Source: JAVBKU01 sp031553875
Lineage (GTDB): Bacteria > Bacteroidota > Bacteroidia > Bacteroidales > Rikenellaceae
Reading direction: 5' to 3'
Assembly (NCBI GenBank): GCA_031553875.1
Contig: JAVBKU010000007.1
Location: 24,375 to 88,374, forward strand
Length of the DNA stretch: 64,000 bases
Notes under the pieces: generated by a model
Told to the model about the DNA's origin: nothing
The model's input: only the letters and a program-made list of their open reading frames with translations
Database searches by the model: none
Translations under genes and position numbers: made by a program
Shown: positions 42,220 to 51,223 of the stretch, in pieces
Position numbering within the stretch: the stretch's first letter is position 1
Layout: the number at the start of each line of letters is the position of its first letter

Positions 42220-42585
42220 CTAAAATCTTGATTTACTGACCTTAACGCTCGCGCTCGCCACTTTCCCCCCCAGGGGCGGGGCCATCTTCGACACCCTCAC
42301 TTCCACCCTTTCCACCTGGGCGAATCCGGCGATCACGGCGGCAGCTATTCTCACGGCCACGTTCTCCAAAATCCGCGACTTAACCCTCATTTCTTTTTCC
42401 ACCGCGCGGTATACGTCGAGGTAATTCACCGTCGAAGAGATATCGTCCCTCCCGGGAGCGTCGCCCAGTTCAGCCTCCATTTCGACATCGACCACAAAGC
42501 GATTGCCGACCCTCTGTTCCAGATCGTAACAGCCGTGGAACGCATAGAATTCCATCCCTGAAAGCGATATTACCGACTTTGCCAT
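42220..42585 (-). CDS. folB: Dihydroneopterin aldolase
   Basis: This 121-residue protein is a full FolB: LSGMEFYAFHGCYDLEQRVGNRFVVDVEME with the substrate-binding and catalytic positions, STVNYLDVYRAVEKEM, LENVAVRIAAAV and VEVRVSKMAPPLGG. It converts dihydroneopterin to hydroxymethyl-dihydropterin in folate synthesis. No other folate gene is nearby. It is possibly monocistronic, in the same direction as nrdJ. Confidence 0.93.
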   Translation of the reverse strand: MAKSVISLSGMEFYAFHGCYDLEQRVGNRFVVDVEMEAELGDAPGRDDISSTVNYLDVYRAVEKEMRVKSRILENVAVRIAAAVIAGFAQVERVEVRVSKMAPPLGGKVASASVKVSKSRF

Positions 42586-42763
42586 AAGCGTTTACACGAT
42601 ATCTTTTTGCAAAGGAATGGAAAAAGCCCGTGCCTTTCTGTCCACCCTCTGTTAAGTTATCCACAATTTAAGAACAACACGCGTATGTTCTTGATAATTC
42701 GAACTATACATGACTACGTGTAATATCCTTCCACCACATCGCCACATTTTACGCGCAGGATTA

Positions 42764-42794
42764 TTTGTTTTATTATAATTTTCGTCTACCTTTG
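42764..42794 (+). promoter_or_regulatory. Promoter of initiator tRNA-Met
   Basis: TTTG at 42764-42767 and TACCTTTG at 42787-42794 are 19 bases apart, an exact fit to the Bacteroidota -33/-7 pattern, with the tRNA starting about 47 bases later. Confidence 0.75.
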
Positions 42795-42840
42795 TAGTCC
42801 CAAAGCGAGAGCGTACCGCGCAAGCGGACTCAAGATATAT

Positions 42841-42913
42841 CGCGGGGTGGAGCAGTTGGCAGCTCGTTGGGCTCATAACCCAAAGGTCGGAGGTTCGAGT
42901 CCTTCCCCCGCTA
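42841..42913 (+). tRNA. Initiator tRNA-fMet(CAT)
   Basis: The cloverleaf has anticodon loop CTCATAA, three consecutive G-C pairs in the anticodon stem (TTGGG/CCCAA) and a C1-T72 mismatch in the acceptor (CGCGGGG/CCCCGCT). The last two features mark an initiator tRNA. The T-arm is GGAGG TTCGAGT CCTTC. CCA is not encoded. Confidence 0.95.
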
Positions 42914-43106
42914 CTAAGATGAGAAAGAGGAGGTTCATTAGAGCCTCCTCTTTTTCGTCTTTATATGCCTGGGGAAGGACGAGAACGAAGTTCGGACCGA
43001 CGAATGAGCGAGCGCAGAGCCGAACACCGTTCGAGCTATGCCGAGCGAAGAGGAGGAAGACGAGCATTACGCAGTAATGCGAAGTCAATCCTTCCCCCGC
43101 TACTAA
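42900..43106 (+). repeat. Duplicated tRNA-fMet 3' end flanking an R4 unit
   Basis: TCCTTCCCCCGCTACTAA stands at 42900-42917 (tRNA 3' end) and again, identical, at 43089-43106. Between them are a terminator (42926-42956) and an R4 unit at about 42975-43085, whose variable hairpin CGAAC/GTTCG is followed by CTATGCCGAG. A second terminator follows the second copy at 43106-43136. This is the footprint expected of a site-specific insertion at a tRNA gene. Confidence 0.75.
42924..42956 (+). terminator. Terminator of tRNA-fMet
   Basis: AGAGGAGG pairs with CCTCCTCT and is followed by TTTTT. Confidence 0.75.
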
Positions 43107-43136
43107 AGAGGTTAGATAATCTAACCTCTTTTTTAT
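43106..43136 (+). terminator. Terminator-like palindrome after the tRNA 3'-end copy
   Basis: AGAGGTTAGAT and its complement form a hairpin followed by TTTTTT. Confidence 0.7.
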
Positions 43137-43165
43137 ATATTTGTATGTAAGTAAATCTTACCGCT

Positions 43166-43570
43166 ATGAAAAAGCTATTCCTTCCTCTTATTGGACTTGT
43201 TATTTCTACCATCGCATACGGACAAACCTTAGATTCATTAGGGGTTGACAATTCTCTCTCATTAAACTCTTACGAAGTTGCCCATTTGAATAAGCAGTTT
43301 GAAAAAGAACGGGGCGACTTTCATTTTTCAGATAAACGGGTAGCTTTTTATAGCTCTGTGTATGGCATGGGTAAAATAGACTATTTTAAATCGGTTAAAG
43401 AATATGCTTTGGAAGGAAGGGGTATTGTCCAAGAATTGGTACTGTTGACCCCCGAAGAAAAAAATGCATATGGATATGATGCGCTTGTCTCTTATTGGAA
43501 TAAAAGGTCTATAAATTTCACACCTCGGTATAGAAAAAATGTGCTCTCTTCAATCGGGAAAGCAGATTAA
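43166..43570 (+). CDS. Small secreted protein of unknown function
   Basis: This 134-residue protein has a clear signal peptide (MKKLFLPLIGLVISTIAYG, cleavage after about residue 19). I recognise no domain. Visible elements are VAHLNKQFEKERGDFHFSDKRVAFYSS and YFKSVKEYALEGRGIVQELVLLTPEEKNAYGYDALVSYW. The gene is clearly AT-richer than its neighbours and sits in the small island behind tRNA-fMet, which suggests transfer. A strong terminator follows at 43633-43667. Confidence 0.8.
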   Translation: MKKLFLPLIGLVISTIAYGQTLDSLGVDNSLSLNSYEVAHLNKQFEKERGDFHFSDKRVAFYSSVYGMGKIDYFKSVKEYALEGRGIVQELVLLTPEEKNAYGYDALVSYWNKRSINFTPRYRKNVLSSIGKAD

Positions 43571-43632
43571 TTGCTTCTCTGAAACCTCTAATAAAAGCAG
43601 ATAATCTGCTATAATGGACTACTAATAAAGCG

Positions 43633-43667
43633 AAAAGAGGAATCCCATTCAGGGGGTTCCTCTTTTT
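43633..43667 (+). terminator. Terminator after the small secreted protein gene
   Basis: AAAAGAGGAATCC pairs with GGTTCCTCTTTTT around a short loop; a smaller palindrome AGCAGATAATCTGCT precedes it at about 43600. Confidence 0.75.
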
Positions 43668-43732
43668 GGTTTAGTGGTTTTCGGCGAAAATCCCGAGAGA
43701 ATATGCCAAGTAGCTAGATAAAATTTTAAGAG

Positions 43733-44689
43733 CTAAAACCCTTTAATAACAGCCAATCCTTTATTGACAAGAGGGATTATTTTATCTTTGACAACTTCAA
43801 TAGTCACACCTTGTGCAATTCCTTTGAGAGAATTAAATGCAGACTTAAGGAGCTTCGGTCTTTGAGATATGTTCATTAACTCTGTTCGTATTTTAGCAAC
43901 TTCAATTGCGACATCCTCTCTGTCGTCCTCCACCTCATTGCTAAGTATTTCTATCTGATCAACAATATTTTCAAGTTCTTTCTTGATTGTCGAGTTTATT
44001 TGTATGTTATTGTCATCTCCAACCACAATTTGAGTATCTTTTATTTCAGCTGTCGCATTTCCCGTCATATAAACACCTGCGTTTATAGTATGACTGACAA
44101 CATTATCAATTTCTTTCTTTTTAGTCATAAGGTCAAAATCAAGCTCATCATTAAATAAAGTGTCATTGAATTCCATAAATATCTCTAGCAAAGTCGATTT
44201 AAATTTTAAAACAATATTCTCGCACGCTGTTTTTGATATAGGTTTATATGCTTTTAGTATAGTGCTATTTTTATATATCTCTGATAATTTATATCGTTCA
44301 TACTCGGACACAGTAAAATGTAAATTTTCTTCTCTTGATAAACTTTCTAATCCTGTTACAGGTTGAACAATTTTAACTTCTGTCATTTTCCTTGCTAAGT
44401 CCGCCCCTAAATAAATTAACGGCATTACATGGTCCGTTAATGTAGCATTTTTAAAACCATTGTCTATGAATATATTAGCTCTTATTTCGGTCACTATATT
44501 GCGACATTCAGGAACATTATCTGACAAATCATAGCCTTCTAATTCTTTTTTTAACCACACAGAAAAATTTTCATTCTTCAAATGATGAGCAATGACTTTT
44601 AGCTTTAAAGCATAATTTTCGATTAGTTCATTGCGCGCAATGTCACTAATAATGCTTTCTATCATTCCTTTTATACTTAGCTTCTCCAT
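43733..44689 (-). CDS. AbiTii-domain protein
   Basis: This 318-residue, AT-rich gene has an N-terminal AbiTii-type domain (about residues 5-150): IISDIARNELIENYALKLKVIAHHLKNENFSVWLKKELEGYDLSDNVPECR, then DHVMPLIYLGADL. A middle region looks like a beta-rich linker (AGVYMTGNATAEIKDTQIVVGDDNNIQIN), followed by a coiled-coil C-terminus (about 232-275). AbiTii was described as an abortive-infection-related domain, so a phage-defence role is likely but inferred. It sits in the island directly after tRNA-fMet and is unlike its surroundings in composition. Confidence 0.8.
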   Translation of the reverse strand: MEKLSIKGMIESIISDIARNELIENYALKLKVIAHHLKNENFSVWLKKELEGYDLSDNVPECRNIVTEIRANIFIDNGFKNATLTDHVMPLIYLGADLARKMTEVKIVQPVTGLESLSREENLHFTVSEYERYKLSEIYKNSTILKAYKPISKTACENIVLKFKSTLLEIFMEFNDTLFNDELDFDLMTKKKEIDNVVSHTINAGVYMTGNATAEIKDTQIVVGDDNNIQINSTIKKELENIVDQIEILSNEVEDDREDVAIEVAKIRTELMNISQRPKLLKSAFNSLKGIAQGVTIEVVKDKIIPLVNKGLAVIKGF

Positions 44690-44981
44690 AAATCAATTAT
44701 CAGATATTTTACTCTTAAATATACTAAAATTATCTAATCTTATGAAGGTACAACAAAATAGATTAGATAATTTAATGTGATTCCTAATTAATGAAGGACT
44801 AACGACTCTGTCTTTAATGAATTTTTCGCCATTTTTAAATTTAACCTATATCCACAAATCAAAACAAAAAACCTATCTTCGCAGACGTAGCCGTGGGGCA
44901 TGGAGCTAATAGAGAAAAACCCGTGAACAACACCCGGCCACAACAAGAAACCTGAACATTCACCGAAACTATTTTACCACC
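44690..44981. other. Intergenic region with a long hairpin
   Basis: ATTATCTAATCT at about 44732 and its complement AGATTAGATAAT at about 44762 form an inverted repeat around an 18-base loop. It may be a transcript end or the promoter region of the AbiTii-like gene. Near 44872 TATCTTCG is a near-consensus -7 box for the esterase gene. No other feature is seen. Confidence 0.45.
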
Positions 44982-45872
44982 ATGCCCAAAACCCTATCCC
45001 TCTGCCTTGCCTTTATCGCCATGGCCTGCGTCTCATCAACAGCCCAGGGCAACAGCTCATACACCGCTCCCGATGAGCGGCAGACGACCCTCGACGGCAA
45101 TATAACACGCATAAGCAACATCCGCTACGGCGAGATCCCCGAGGTGGTGCCCGACTCCGCCAGCGACCGCATACTCGACCTTTACCTGCCCGGAAACGCA
45201 GCGGGCAAACCCCTGCCCGTGTTCCTCTTCGTACACGGCGGCGGATTTTCGGGAGGCAGCAAGGAAGCCCCGGCCGCGATCTACCAGGCCATGGCCCGCG
45301 CGGGATATGCCGTGATATCCATAAACTACCGCCTCACGCTAAAATATCACAACCCGCAGAAGGTCAGCGCCTCCGGCTGCTTCAAGAACGGCCCCGGGGC
45401 CAGGGTCTTCCCCGACGGGATGAACTTAGCCATCTACAACACCGTCGAGGACGCCGAACTCGCGCTGAAGTGGATGAAGAAGAACGCCGGTGAGTACAAC
45501 TTCGATCTCAAAAATCTGGTGGTGGGCGGAGGCTCGGCGGGCGCCATTGCGGTGCTTTACATGACCTATGTCACTCCCCAGAAGGTTACCCCCATCAAGG
45601 CCGTGCTCAACCTCTGGGGCGGCGTGGAAAACACTTCCGCAATAAAGAAACCCGCCAAGGGAGCTAAGCTGCCTCCCGTGTTGACCTACCACGGCGACCA
45701 GGACGCCCTGGTGCATGTGGACTACGGCCGCGCACTCCAGAAACGTATGGAAGAGTTGGGAAGCACGGAGTCGAAGCTGGTTGTCATGGAGGGCAAGGGC
45801 CACGCCCAGTACTCGTATATCGGCAAGAGTAAAATGGGCGAGATCGTCGATTATTTCAACGGCATCAAATAG
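44982..45872 (+). CDS. Secreted alpha/beta hydrolase (esterase/lipase type)
   Basis: This 296-residue protein has a signal peptide (residues 1-22, ending AQG). The oxyanion motif is VFLFVHGGGFSGGS, the nucleophile elbow GGGSAGAIAV, and the charge-relay Asp and His are probably in HGDQDALVHVDYG and EGKGHAQYSYI. This is the arrangement of HSL-type carboxylesterases and of acetylxylan-type esterases. Substrate is unknown; removal of acyl groups from glycans is plausible given the adjacent glycosidases. A strong terminator follows. Confidence 0.9.
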   Translation: MPKTLSLCLAFIAMACVSSTAQGNSSYTAPDERQTTLDGNITRISNIRYGEIPEVVPDSASDRILDLYLPGNAAGKPLPVFLFVHGGGFSGGSKEAPAAIYQAMARAGYAVISINYRLTLKYHNPQKVSASGCFKNGPGARVFPDGMNLAIYNTVEDAELALKWMKKNAGEYNFDLKNLVVGGGSAGAIAVLYMTYVTPQKVTPIKAVLNLWGGVENTSAIKKPAKGAKLPPVLTYHGDQDALVHVDYGRALQKRMEELGSTESKLVVMEGKGHAQYSYIGKSKMGEIVDYFNGIK

Positions 45873-45892
45873 TATCCGCGCAAAACTTATAG

Positions 45893-45932
45893 AAAACCGG
45901 GAGGCCACGACATGAGGCCTCCCGGTTTTTTT
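45893..45932 (+). terminator. Terminator after the esterase gene
   Basis: AAAACCGGGAGGCC and its complement form a stem of about 14 pairs with a TTTTTTTA tail. Confidence 0.85.
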
Positions 45933-46178
45933 ATGCCATAACGGGCATCTCTGTATTTCCCTTACCACCCGCTCTTCAAACTTTTTATGCTCGCAAACGA
46001 CCTGCCGGGCCCGAATATCACAGCCTACGGTATGATTTCTAAACCTCATTTTGCGGGGCTACATTCAATGCGTACGCTCAATTTTAATTAATTTATCTCT
46101 TTCCGACATTATTTGTACGCTATTTGTATTGGAGGGCTACAGCACTTAAACCATGTTCAACCTTAATACTTTAAAGCT
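45933..46178. other. Intergenic region without recognisable features
   Basis: The stretch between the esterase terminator and the 54-residue gene holds no gene I can support. Near 46090-46130 it is AT-rich with TATTTG steps that may contain the promoter of the small gene. Confidence 0.35.
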
Positions 46179-46343
46179 ATGGCAGAAAAATGCAGCAAGA
46201 GCAAATGCGATCCTTGCGAAGAGAAATTCGAAAAGAACATAAAGGAGATCGTCGACGAGGGCAAAAAGCCGTCAGTGATCAAACACGTGGAGAAAAAGAT
46301 CGAGGTGGATATGGCCTTCGGCGAGGGTAAGAAGAAGAAATAA
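46179..46343 (+). CDS. Small cysteine-containing cytoplasmic protein (54 aa)
   Basis: This short frame reads MAEKCSKSKCDPCEEKFEKN, then a helical IKEIVDEGKKPSVIKHVEKKIEVD, and ends in a lysine tail. Three Cys (positions 5, 10, 13) form a CxxxxCxxC pattern that could bind a metal or cluster. The codon use is like that of its neighbours, and a hairpin terminator follows 47 bases later. The function is unknown. It is a small gene that automatic callers can miss. Confidence 0.6.
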   Translation: MAEKCSKSKCDPCEEKFEKNIKEIVDEGKKPSVIKHVEKKIEVDMAFGEGKKKK

Positions 46344-46390
46344 CCCTCGGGAATATCCTACCGGTCCGGCGACGGCCGGACATCTAAAAC

Positions 46391-46432
46391 GAAGCGGGCA
46401 GCGGATAAGATTATCCGCCGCCCGCTTTTGTT
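46391..46432 (+). terminator. Terminator between convergent genes
   Basis: AAGCGGGC-GCGGATAA pairs with TTATCCGC-GCCCGCTT with one mismatch, followed by TTGTTC; it can serve both directions. Confidence 0.75.
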
Positions 46433-46482
46433 CATGGCAATACCCAGCTAAACAAAATAGCGATCCAATTCGCACACCTTCG

Positions 46483-48579
46483 CTATTTCTTCCCTTTTGA
46501 CACGGAAGCCTGCGAGGGCCTCCATACATACACCACGCACTCCTCCGGAGAGAGAGTCACGCCCGAGGCGCCATACCCGGCCGAGCCGAATATCTTTTCG
46601 GGAGAGTATCCCTGCGGCATAACCAGGCTCACGGTTTTTTGTTCACCGCTCTTATTTATAATTACGGTCATGAGTTTGTCTCCCGAGCGCATCGTTCTCA
46701 TAAATACACCCTTAACATAGTCCGCAAAACTCGCAGATTGGGAGATTATCTCATCGCCCAGCAATACGCCGTAAAGCATGGTGAGCGGCTTGCTGTCGCC
46801 CGCCACGAACGCCCCGACACCCACCGGAGAAGGGATCCACACCGCATCGCCCTTGCCGTACTTACTGACCGAGGCCGTAACCTCGCCCTCATACGTAGCC
46901 AGCGCCTTCGCTCCCTTGAGTGCAAGCGCCAGCGTACCCCGCCACATATTGGCCTTAAAAGCTATGTTCCCCGGTCGGTCGAGCGTGAAATCGAACTGAT
47001 CGGCTACATACTTGTATTCTTTCAGTTCCGCGCCGAACACATCTTTCAAAGGAAATCCGGTCACATGCGTACATCTGCCGTACTCATCGTAATATCCCGT
47101 CATCCCCGTGGCTATCAGACGTCCGCCGTTGCGCACGAACGTTTTGATCCGCGGCCATTGCGATGACGATATAGCCAGCACATTAGGCATTATCACCGCC
47201 TTACCCGCGGGATCGGTCTGCTCCCAGTCGTAGGCGTCCATATCCTTCACATCAGGCGATATCCCGAACGCGCAAAAGGCTTCGTATGTAGCGATCAGCG
47301 ACTTGGGCATCCCCGCAGCGGTACGCCCTGCTTGCTCCGCCGTGGCGAATGGCGACTTCTGCACGCCGGCCACCATGAAAGACTCCACATTGTACACTAT
47401 CGTAATGCCAGACACCACAGGTTCCGCCTTAGGGAAGAACTCCTTATTTTTCTGTATCGCGGCGGCCACCTCCGACGCCGCTACGAGGCGGTCGGTGGGC
47501 AAACGCTGATAATCTACCATACCCCACTCGCCCGCTTCGATACCCGAGGAACGGGAGTTGAGCGTCCAGAATATCACCCCTTGACTCCCTGCGGCGACAC
47601 CGGTCCAGAGCCACTGGGCTATCTCCTCCCTGGTGGGGCACATCGGTGTTCGGCCGCTGAAAGTGACGTTACCACCCTGAAGCTCTGTGATCCAGAACGG
47701 ATTGCGCCCCGCACCGCTGCGTATAATATCCGACATCAGCGACACCCCCAACGGGAATTGGTCGCGCCTGAAATTATCGAAGTGCCAGCTCATGTGCATC
47801 GACGCGCCCAGCGAGGTAAGATACTTCTCCATCGCAGGAAAGTCGTACTCGGGCAGGGTCTCGAACAACTGGTGGGGATTGACGTGGAAGAAGTGTTTGT
47901 CGTCGTACCTGGCTATCTCGTCGTGGAGCCACTTCAGGTACCAGCTAGTTAAATAACGTAGAAAATAGACCTCATTAAAGTCGAGCTTCAATATACTACT
48001 GGAATACCCTCCTTCTACGGGCTTATACTCCTTGAGCCACTGGTCGTACATCTTCATGGGAAATTCGCCGTCGGGAAATTGGAATTTACCTGTTCCCGGC
48101 TCATTCTGCAACACCCAGGCATACATGGCGGGGTGATCCTTATAGTGGGTCACGAGGTTACGGATATACTCGGCTGTATTCTTAAGCTGCCCTTCGGTGG
48201 ACGGGAACTTGAACCCACCCAGATCCAGCGGGTCGCACGACGGGAACACCGTGGCGAACACCTTGATCCCCTGCCTGGCGGCCTCGTCGAAGGCGGCGTC
48301 ATACAGGGTGAAATCCCATGTGCCATCGGGGCGCTTCATATGGTCCTCGAACATGCGCATGCGGCACACGGTCATATTACAGGCCTTGAGCGTGCGCATG
48401 AACCCACGCACCTCCTCGGCACTCTGGCCCGGCTCGACGAACACCTGCGCACCGATCATGGGGTACTCGGTCTTCTGCCCGAACACGTCATAGCCCGACA
48501 ACAGGAGTATAAGCAGTATAACCTTCTTGGCGATGGCGAAAATAAATAACCCCCTTTTGATATTCTTGTTCATAGACAC
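46483..48579 (-). CDS. GH42-like beta-galactosidase, secreted
   Basis: This 698-residue protein has an N-terminal export signal (hydrophobic residues about 15-33). The TIM barrel has the acid/base Glu in YAWVLQNEPGTGKF and the probable nucleophile Glu in FWITELQGGNVTFSG, as in GH42. WTGVAAGSQGVIFWTLN follows. Trimerization-type and C-terminal beta domains follow (about 440-690, AVIMPNVLAISSS, GGRLIATGMTGYYDEYGR). It likely releases galactose or related sugars from oligosaccharides. It lies just after the beta-mannosidase gene on the same strand with a 67-base gap, which suggests an operon. Confidence 0.82.
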   Translation of the reverse strand: MSMNKNIKRGLFIFAIAKKVILLILLLSGYDVFGQKTEYPMIGAQVFVEPGQSAEEVRGFMRTLKACNMTVCRMRMFEDHMKRPDGTWDFTLYDAAFDEAARQGIKVFATVFPSCDPLDLGGFKFPSTEGQLKNTAEYIRNLVTHYKDHPAMYAWVLQNEPGTGKFQFPDGEFPMKMYDQWLKEYKPVEGGYSSSILKLDFNEVYFLRYLTSWYLKWLHDEIARYDDKHFFHVNPHQLFETLPEYDFPAMEKYLTSLGASMHMSWHFDNFRRDQFPLGVSLMSDIIRSGAGRNPFWITELQGGNVTFSGRTPMCPTREEIAQWLWTGVAAGSQGVIFWTLNSRSSGIEAGEWGMVDYQRLPTDRLVAASEVAAAIQKNKEFFPKAEPVVSGITIVYNVESFMVAGVQKSPFATAEQAGRTAAGMPKSLIATYEAFCAFGISPDVKDMDAYDWEQTDPAGKAVIMPNVLAISSSQWPRIKTFVRNGGRLIATGMTGYYDEYGRCTHVTGFPLKDVFGAELKEYKYVADQFDFTLDRPGNIAFKANMWRGTLALALKGAKALATYEGEVTASVSKYGKGDAVWIPSPVGVGAFVAGDSKPLTMLYGVLLGDEIISQSASFADYVKGVFMRTMRSGDKLMTVIINKSGEQKTVSLVMPQGYSPEKIFGSAGYGASGVTLSPEECVVYVWRPSQASVSKGKK

Positions 48580-48646
48580 GCTCTTTAATCACCGGAAAAC
48601 GGGAGCCTCCGCCCCCGTTCCCTGTTATCTGATCCCTTGATAAACG

Positions 48647-51223
48647 CTAAAACGCATCCTCGAGAGTCCGTAATTTCAGCACCTTCTTAAACTTACCGGC
48701 GCTGAGCGGACTATCGACATGTACAGTCACATCCTCGCCTGGCAACAGGTCGAAGTAGTTGTCGGAGAAGAATCCCGGCTCGCCGCCGATACTGAGGAAC
48801 ACGTTCTTTGCCAGCTTGTCGGTCTTGAGCTTTATGTCGAAGCCGCCCTTTATGGAGATCACCTTCATATCCACGTTGGGCTTGCACATATCCAGCTCCT
48901 TGAACGGACGGAAGTAGTAGACGTTGGAGCTTTTGTTGCCGGCCTGGTCCATGAATTCCAGCACTACCATCTGCCTCCTTTCATCCTTGTCCTTGAGGAA
49001 GTCGGCCCTATCGATGTCTATCACCACGGTACTCGAATTGGCCGGCACCTTGACGTTCTCTTCTTTCCTGCATATCTCCTTGCCGTCGAAGGTTATCGTC
49101 TTTGTGGCGAGCGTACCTTCGAGGGCTGTTAGTTTGTCGTTCACGATGTTTACTTTCAGGCGCCCTTTCTCCGTATATGGCGACACCAGCACGGACTCGA
49201 AACCCTTCTTGGCGAAATACTGGAGGGCCTTCCACCTCTGGAGGTAGTCGGTCGAGCTCCATGAAGCCACGGGCCAGCAGTCGTTGATCTGCCAGTAGAG
49301 GGTACCCATACAGTAAGGCATGGCCCTGCGGTGGCCTTCGAGGGCAAACTTGACACCCTCGGCCTGCAACACCTGCCCCACATAGAGGAACGAGGCGAAA
49401 TCCTTGGGTTTATTGTACTCCTGGTCCATATAGTACTCTATGGTACCGTTGCCTATGAAAGACCTCTGGTGCGACTTCATCACCTCGGAGAATATGTCGT
49501 AATCTTCGGGCAGGGCGTATGTCTCCACGGTCCTCAACTCGGGGAATGACTGGAATCCGTACTCGCTCATAAAGCGGGCCAGGTAGGTGGCGTAGTTGGC
49601 GAAGGGCTCCTTGCCCCACCATACGCCCCAGTAGTGGCCGTCGCCGTTAACGAGGTCAGGCTGTACTCCCTCGCCGGATGATGGGCTCGACGACCAGTAG
49701 AACCTCGACGGGTCGTACCCGGCGACAACCTCCTTGAGCACTCCGTGGAATATATCCTCGTAGGCCTTCCACATTTTGGCTACGTTCTCCTTGCTCTCTG
49801 CCTCGGCTTTCTCTTTTTTCTTATGGAAAGTTTCCAGCACCTCATTATTTCCGCACCATAGGGCTATCGAGGGATGGTTACGCAGGCGCTTCACGTTGTC
49901 TATGGCCTCGTACCTCACATTTTCGAGGAATGCCGAGTCGCCGGGGAACATCGAGCAGGCAAACATAAAGTCCTGCCATACGAGTATCCCCGCCTTATCG
50001 CACAGGTCGTAGAACTGGTCGTACTCGTATATCCCGCCGCCCCACACGCGCAGCATGTTGAAGTTGGACTCCTTAGCGGTATTCACCACGTTCTCATACA
50101 TCTCATGGGTCACCCTCGCAGGGAATATGTCGTTGGGTATATAGTTTGCGCCCTTCATGAACACGGGCACTCCGTTGAGCTTGAAATAGAACGACGTGCC
50201 GTGCTTATCTTTTTCGCGCACCAGCTCGAGCGTGCGGATGCCTATAGTTTCCTTTTTAATGTCGCTCTTGCCGTTCACGGTTACCACGCACTTGAGCTTG
50301 TATAGCTTCTGGGCGCCGAGGCCGTTCGTCCACCACAGTTCCGGCTTCATGATGGAGAAATCGAGCGGATAGACGCTTACACCCTTTTTCAAGGCTACCT
50401 CGGTTTCGGCCAGAGTATCTCCCTTATTTACCACGAACAGCTTGGCCGCCTGGGCGTCGTTCTCAGCCTCTATCTCCATTTCGGCGGTGAAACAGGCTTC
50501 GGTCGAATCGACGCTATGCTGCACTATGCGCACGTTCTCTATGCGGGCATCATCCCACGCGGTGAGAAACACCGGACGCCACACGCCGCTGGACACGAGC
50601 CTCGGACCCCAGTCCCAGGCGAAATGGTACCCGGCCTTGCGGGTGAACACGCTCACCTGCTTCTCCCCCTCGACCTGGCCTATATCGGCCTTGTCATTGT
50701 CCGACACGAGAATGGTGTAAGGGAGGTAGGCGTCGTGCTTTCTGATCCCCTCGTTAATGGGCGAACGGAACAGGATATGGAGTTCGTTCCTGCCACTTTT
50801 AAGCAGGGGTTTCACGTCGACCATATACTCGCGGAACATATTGTCCGAGGAGAGTATCTTCTCGCCGTTGAGCGAGACCTCGGCGTAGGTGTCGAGGCCC
50901 TTGAAGTCGAGGGCCACGCGGTCGCGCCCGAGGGTGGCCTTGTCCACAGAGAACGTGGTCTTATATTCCCAATCTTTCTTATCTATCCACTGCACGTCGT
51001 GCTCGTTGAGGCGGTAGAACGGATCCTCGATGACATCGTTATTCATCAGGTCGGTATGCACGCAACCGGGAACGGTAGCCCTCATCCATTTACCCTCGTC
51101 GGCCTGCTTGAAACTCCATCCCTTGTTGAGCTCGCGCACCGACACGAGGCCCCTTCTCTCCGAACAGCACGATGAAAGCACCGCCGCGGCTGCGACACAG
51201 ATAAGAAGATTGATTTTTTTCAT
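48647..51223 (-). CDS. Beta-mannosidase, GH2
   Basis: The start at complement 51221-51223 opens a lipoprotein signal (MKKINLLICVAAAAVLSSCCS), giving 858 residues. The domain order is that of GH2 beta-mannosidases: jelly-roll (GWSFKQADEGKWMRATVPGCVHTDLM), immunoglobulin-like domains, TIM barrel and tail domain. In the barrel are MLRVWGGGIYEYDQFYDLCDKAGILVWQDFMFACSM, the acid/base Glu in IALWCGNNEVLE and the nucleophile Glu in RFMSEYGFQSFPE. It releases mannose from beta-mannosides. A perfect promoter pair precedes it. The gene order with the GH42-like enzyme suggests one glycan-use operon. Confidence 0.94.
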   Translation of the reverse strand: MKKINLLICVAAAAVLSSCCSERRGLVSVRELNKGWSFKQADEGKWMRATVPGCVHTDLMNNDVIEDPFYRLNEHDVQWIDKKDWEYKTTFSVDKATLGRDRVALDFKGLDTYAEVSLNGEKILSSDNMFREYMVDVKPLLKSGRNELHILFRSPINEGIRKHDAYLPYTILVSDNDKADIGQVEGEKQVSVFTRKAGYHFAWDWGPRLVSSGVWRPVFLTAWDDARIENVRIVQHSVDSTEACFTAEMEIEAENDAQAAKLFVVNKGDTLAETEVALKKGVSVYPLDFSIMKPELWWTNGLGAQKLYKLKCVVTVNGKSDIKKETIGIRTLELVREKDKHGTSFYFKLNGVPVFMKGANYIPNDIFPARVTHEMYENVVNTAKESNFNMLRVWGGGIYEYDQFYDLCDKAGILVWQDFMFACSMFPGDSAFLENVRYEAIDNVKRLRNHPSIALWCGNNEVLETFHKKKEKAEAESKENVAKMWKAYEDIFHGVLKEVVAGYDPSRFYWSSSPSSGEGVQPDLVNGDGHYWGVWWGKEPFANYATYLARFMSEYGFQSFPELRTVETYALPEDYDIFSEVMKSHQRSFIGNGTIEYYMDQEYNKPKDFASFLYVGQVLQAEGVKFALEGHRRAMPYCMGTLYWQINDCWPVASWSSTDYLQRWKALQYFAKKGFESVLVSPYTEKGRLKVNIVNDKLTALEGTLATKTITFDGKEICRKEENVKVPANSSTVVIDIDRADFLKDKDERRQMVVLEFMDQAGNKSSNVYYFRPFKELDMCKPNVDMKVISIKGGFDIKLKTDKLAKNVFLSIGGEPGFFSDNYFDLLPGEDVTVHVDSPLSAGKFKKVLKLRTLEDAF

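Noticed and set aside
42652..42876. Minus-strand frame over the tRNA-fMet promoter
   Set aside because: It overlaps the tRNA and its promoter and has no recognisable start signal or motif.
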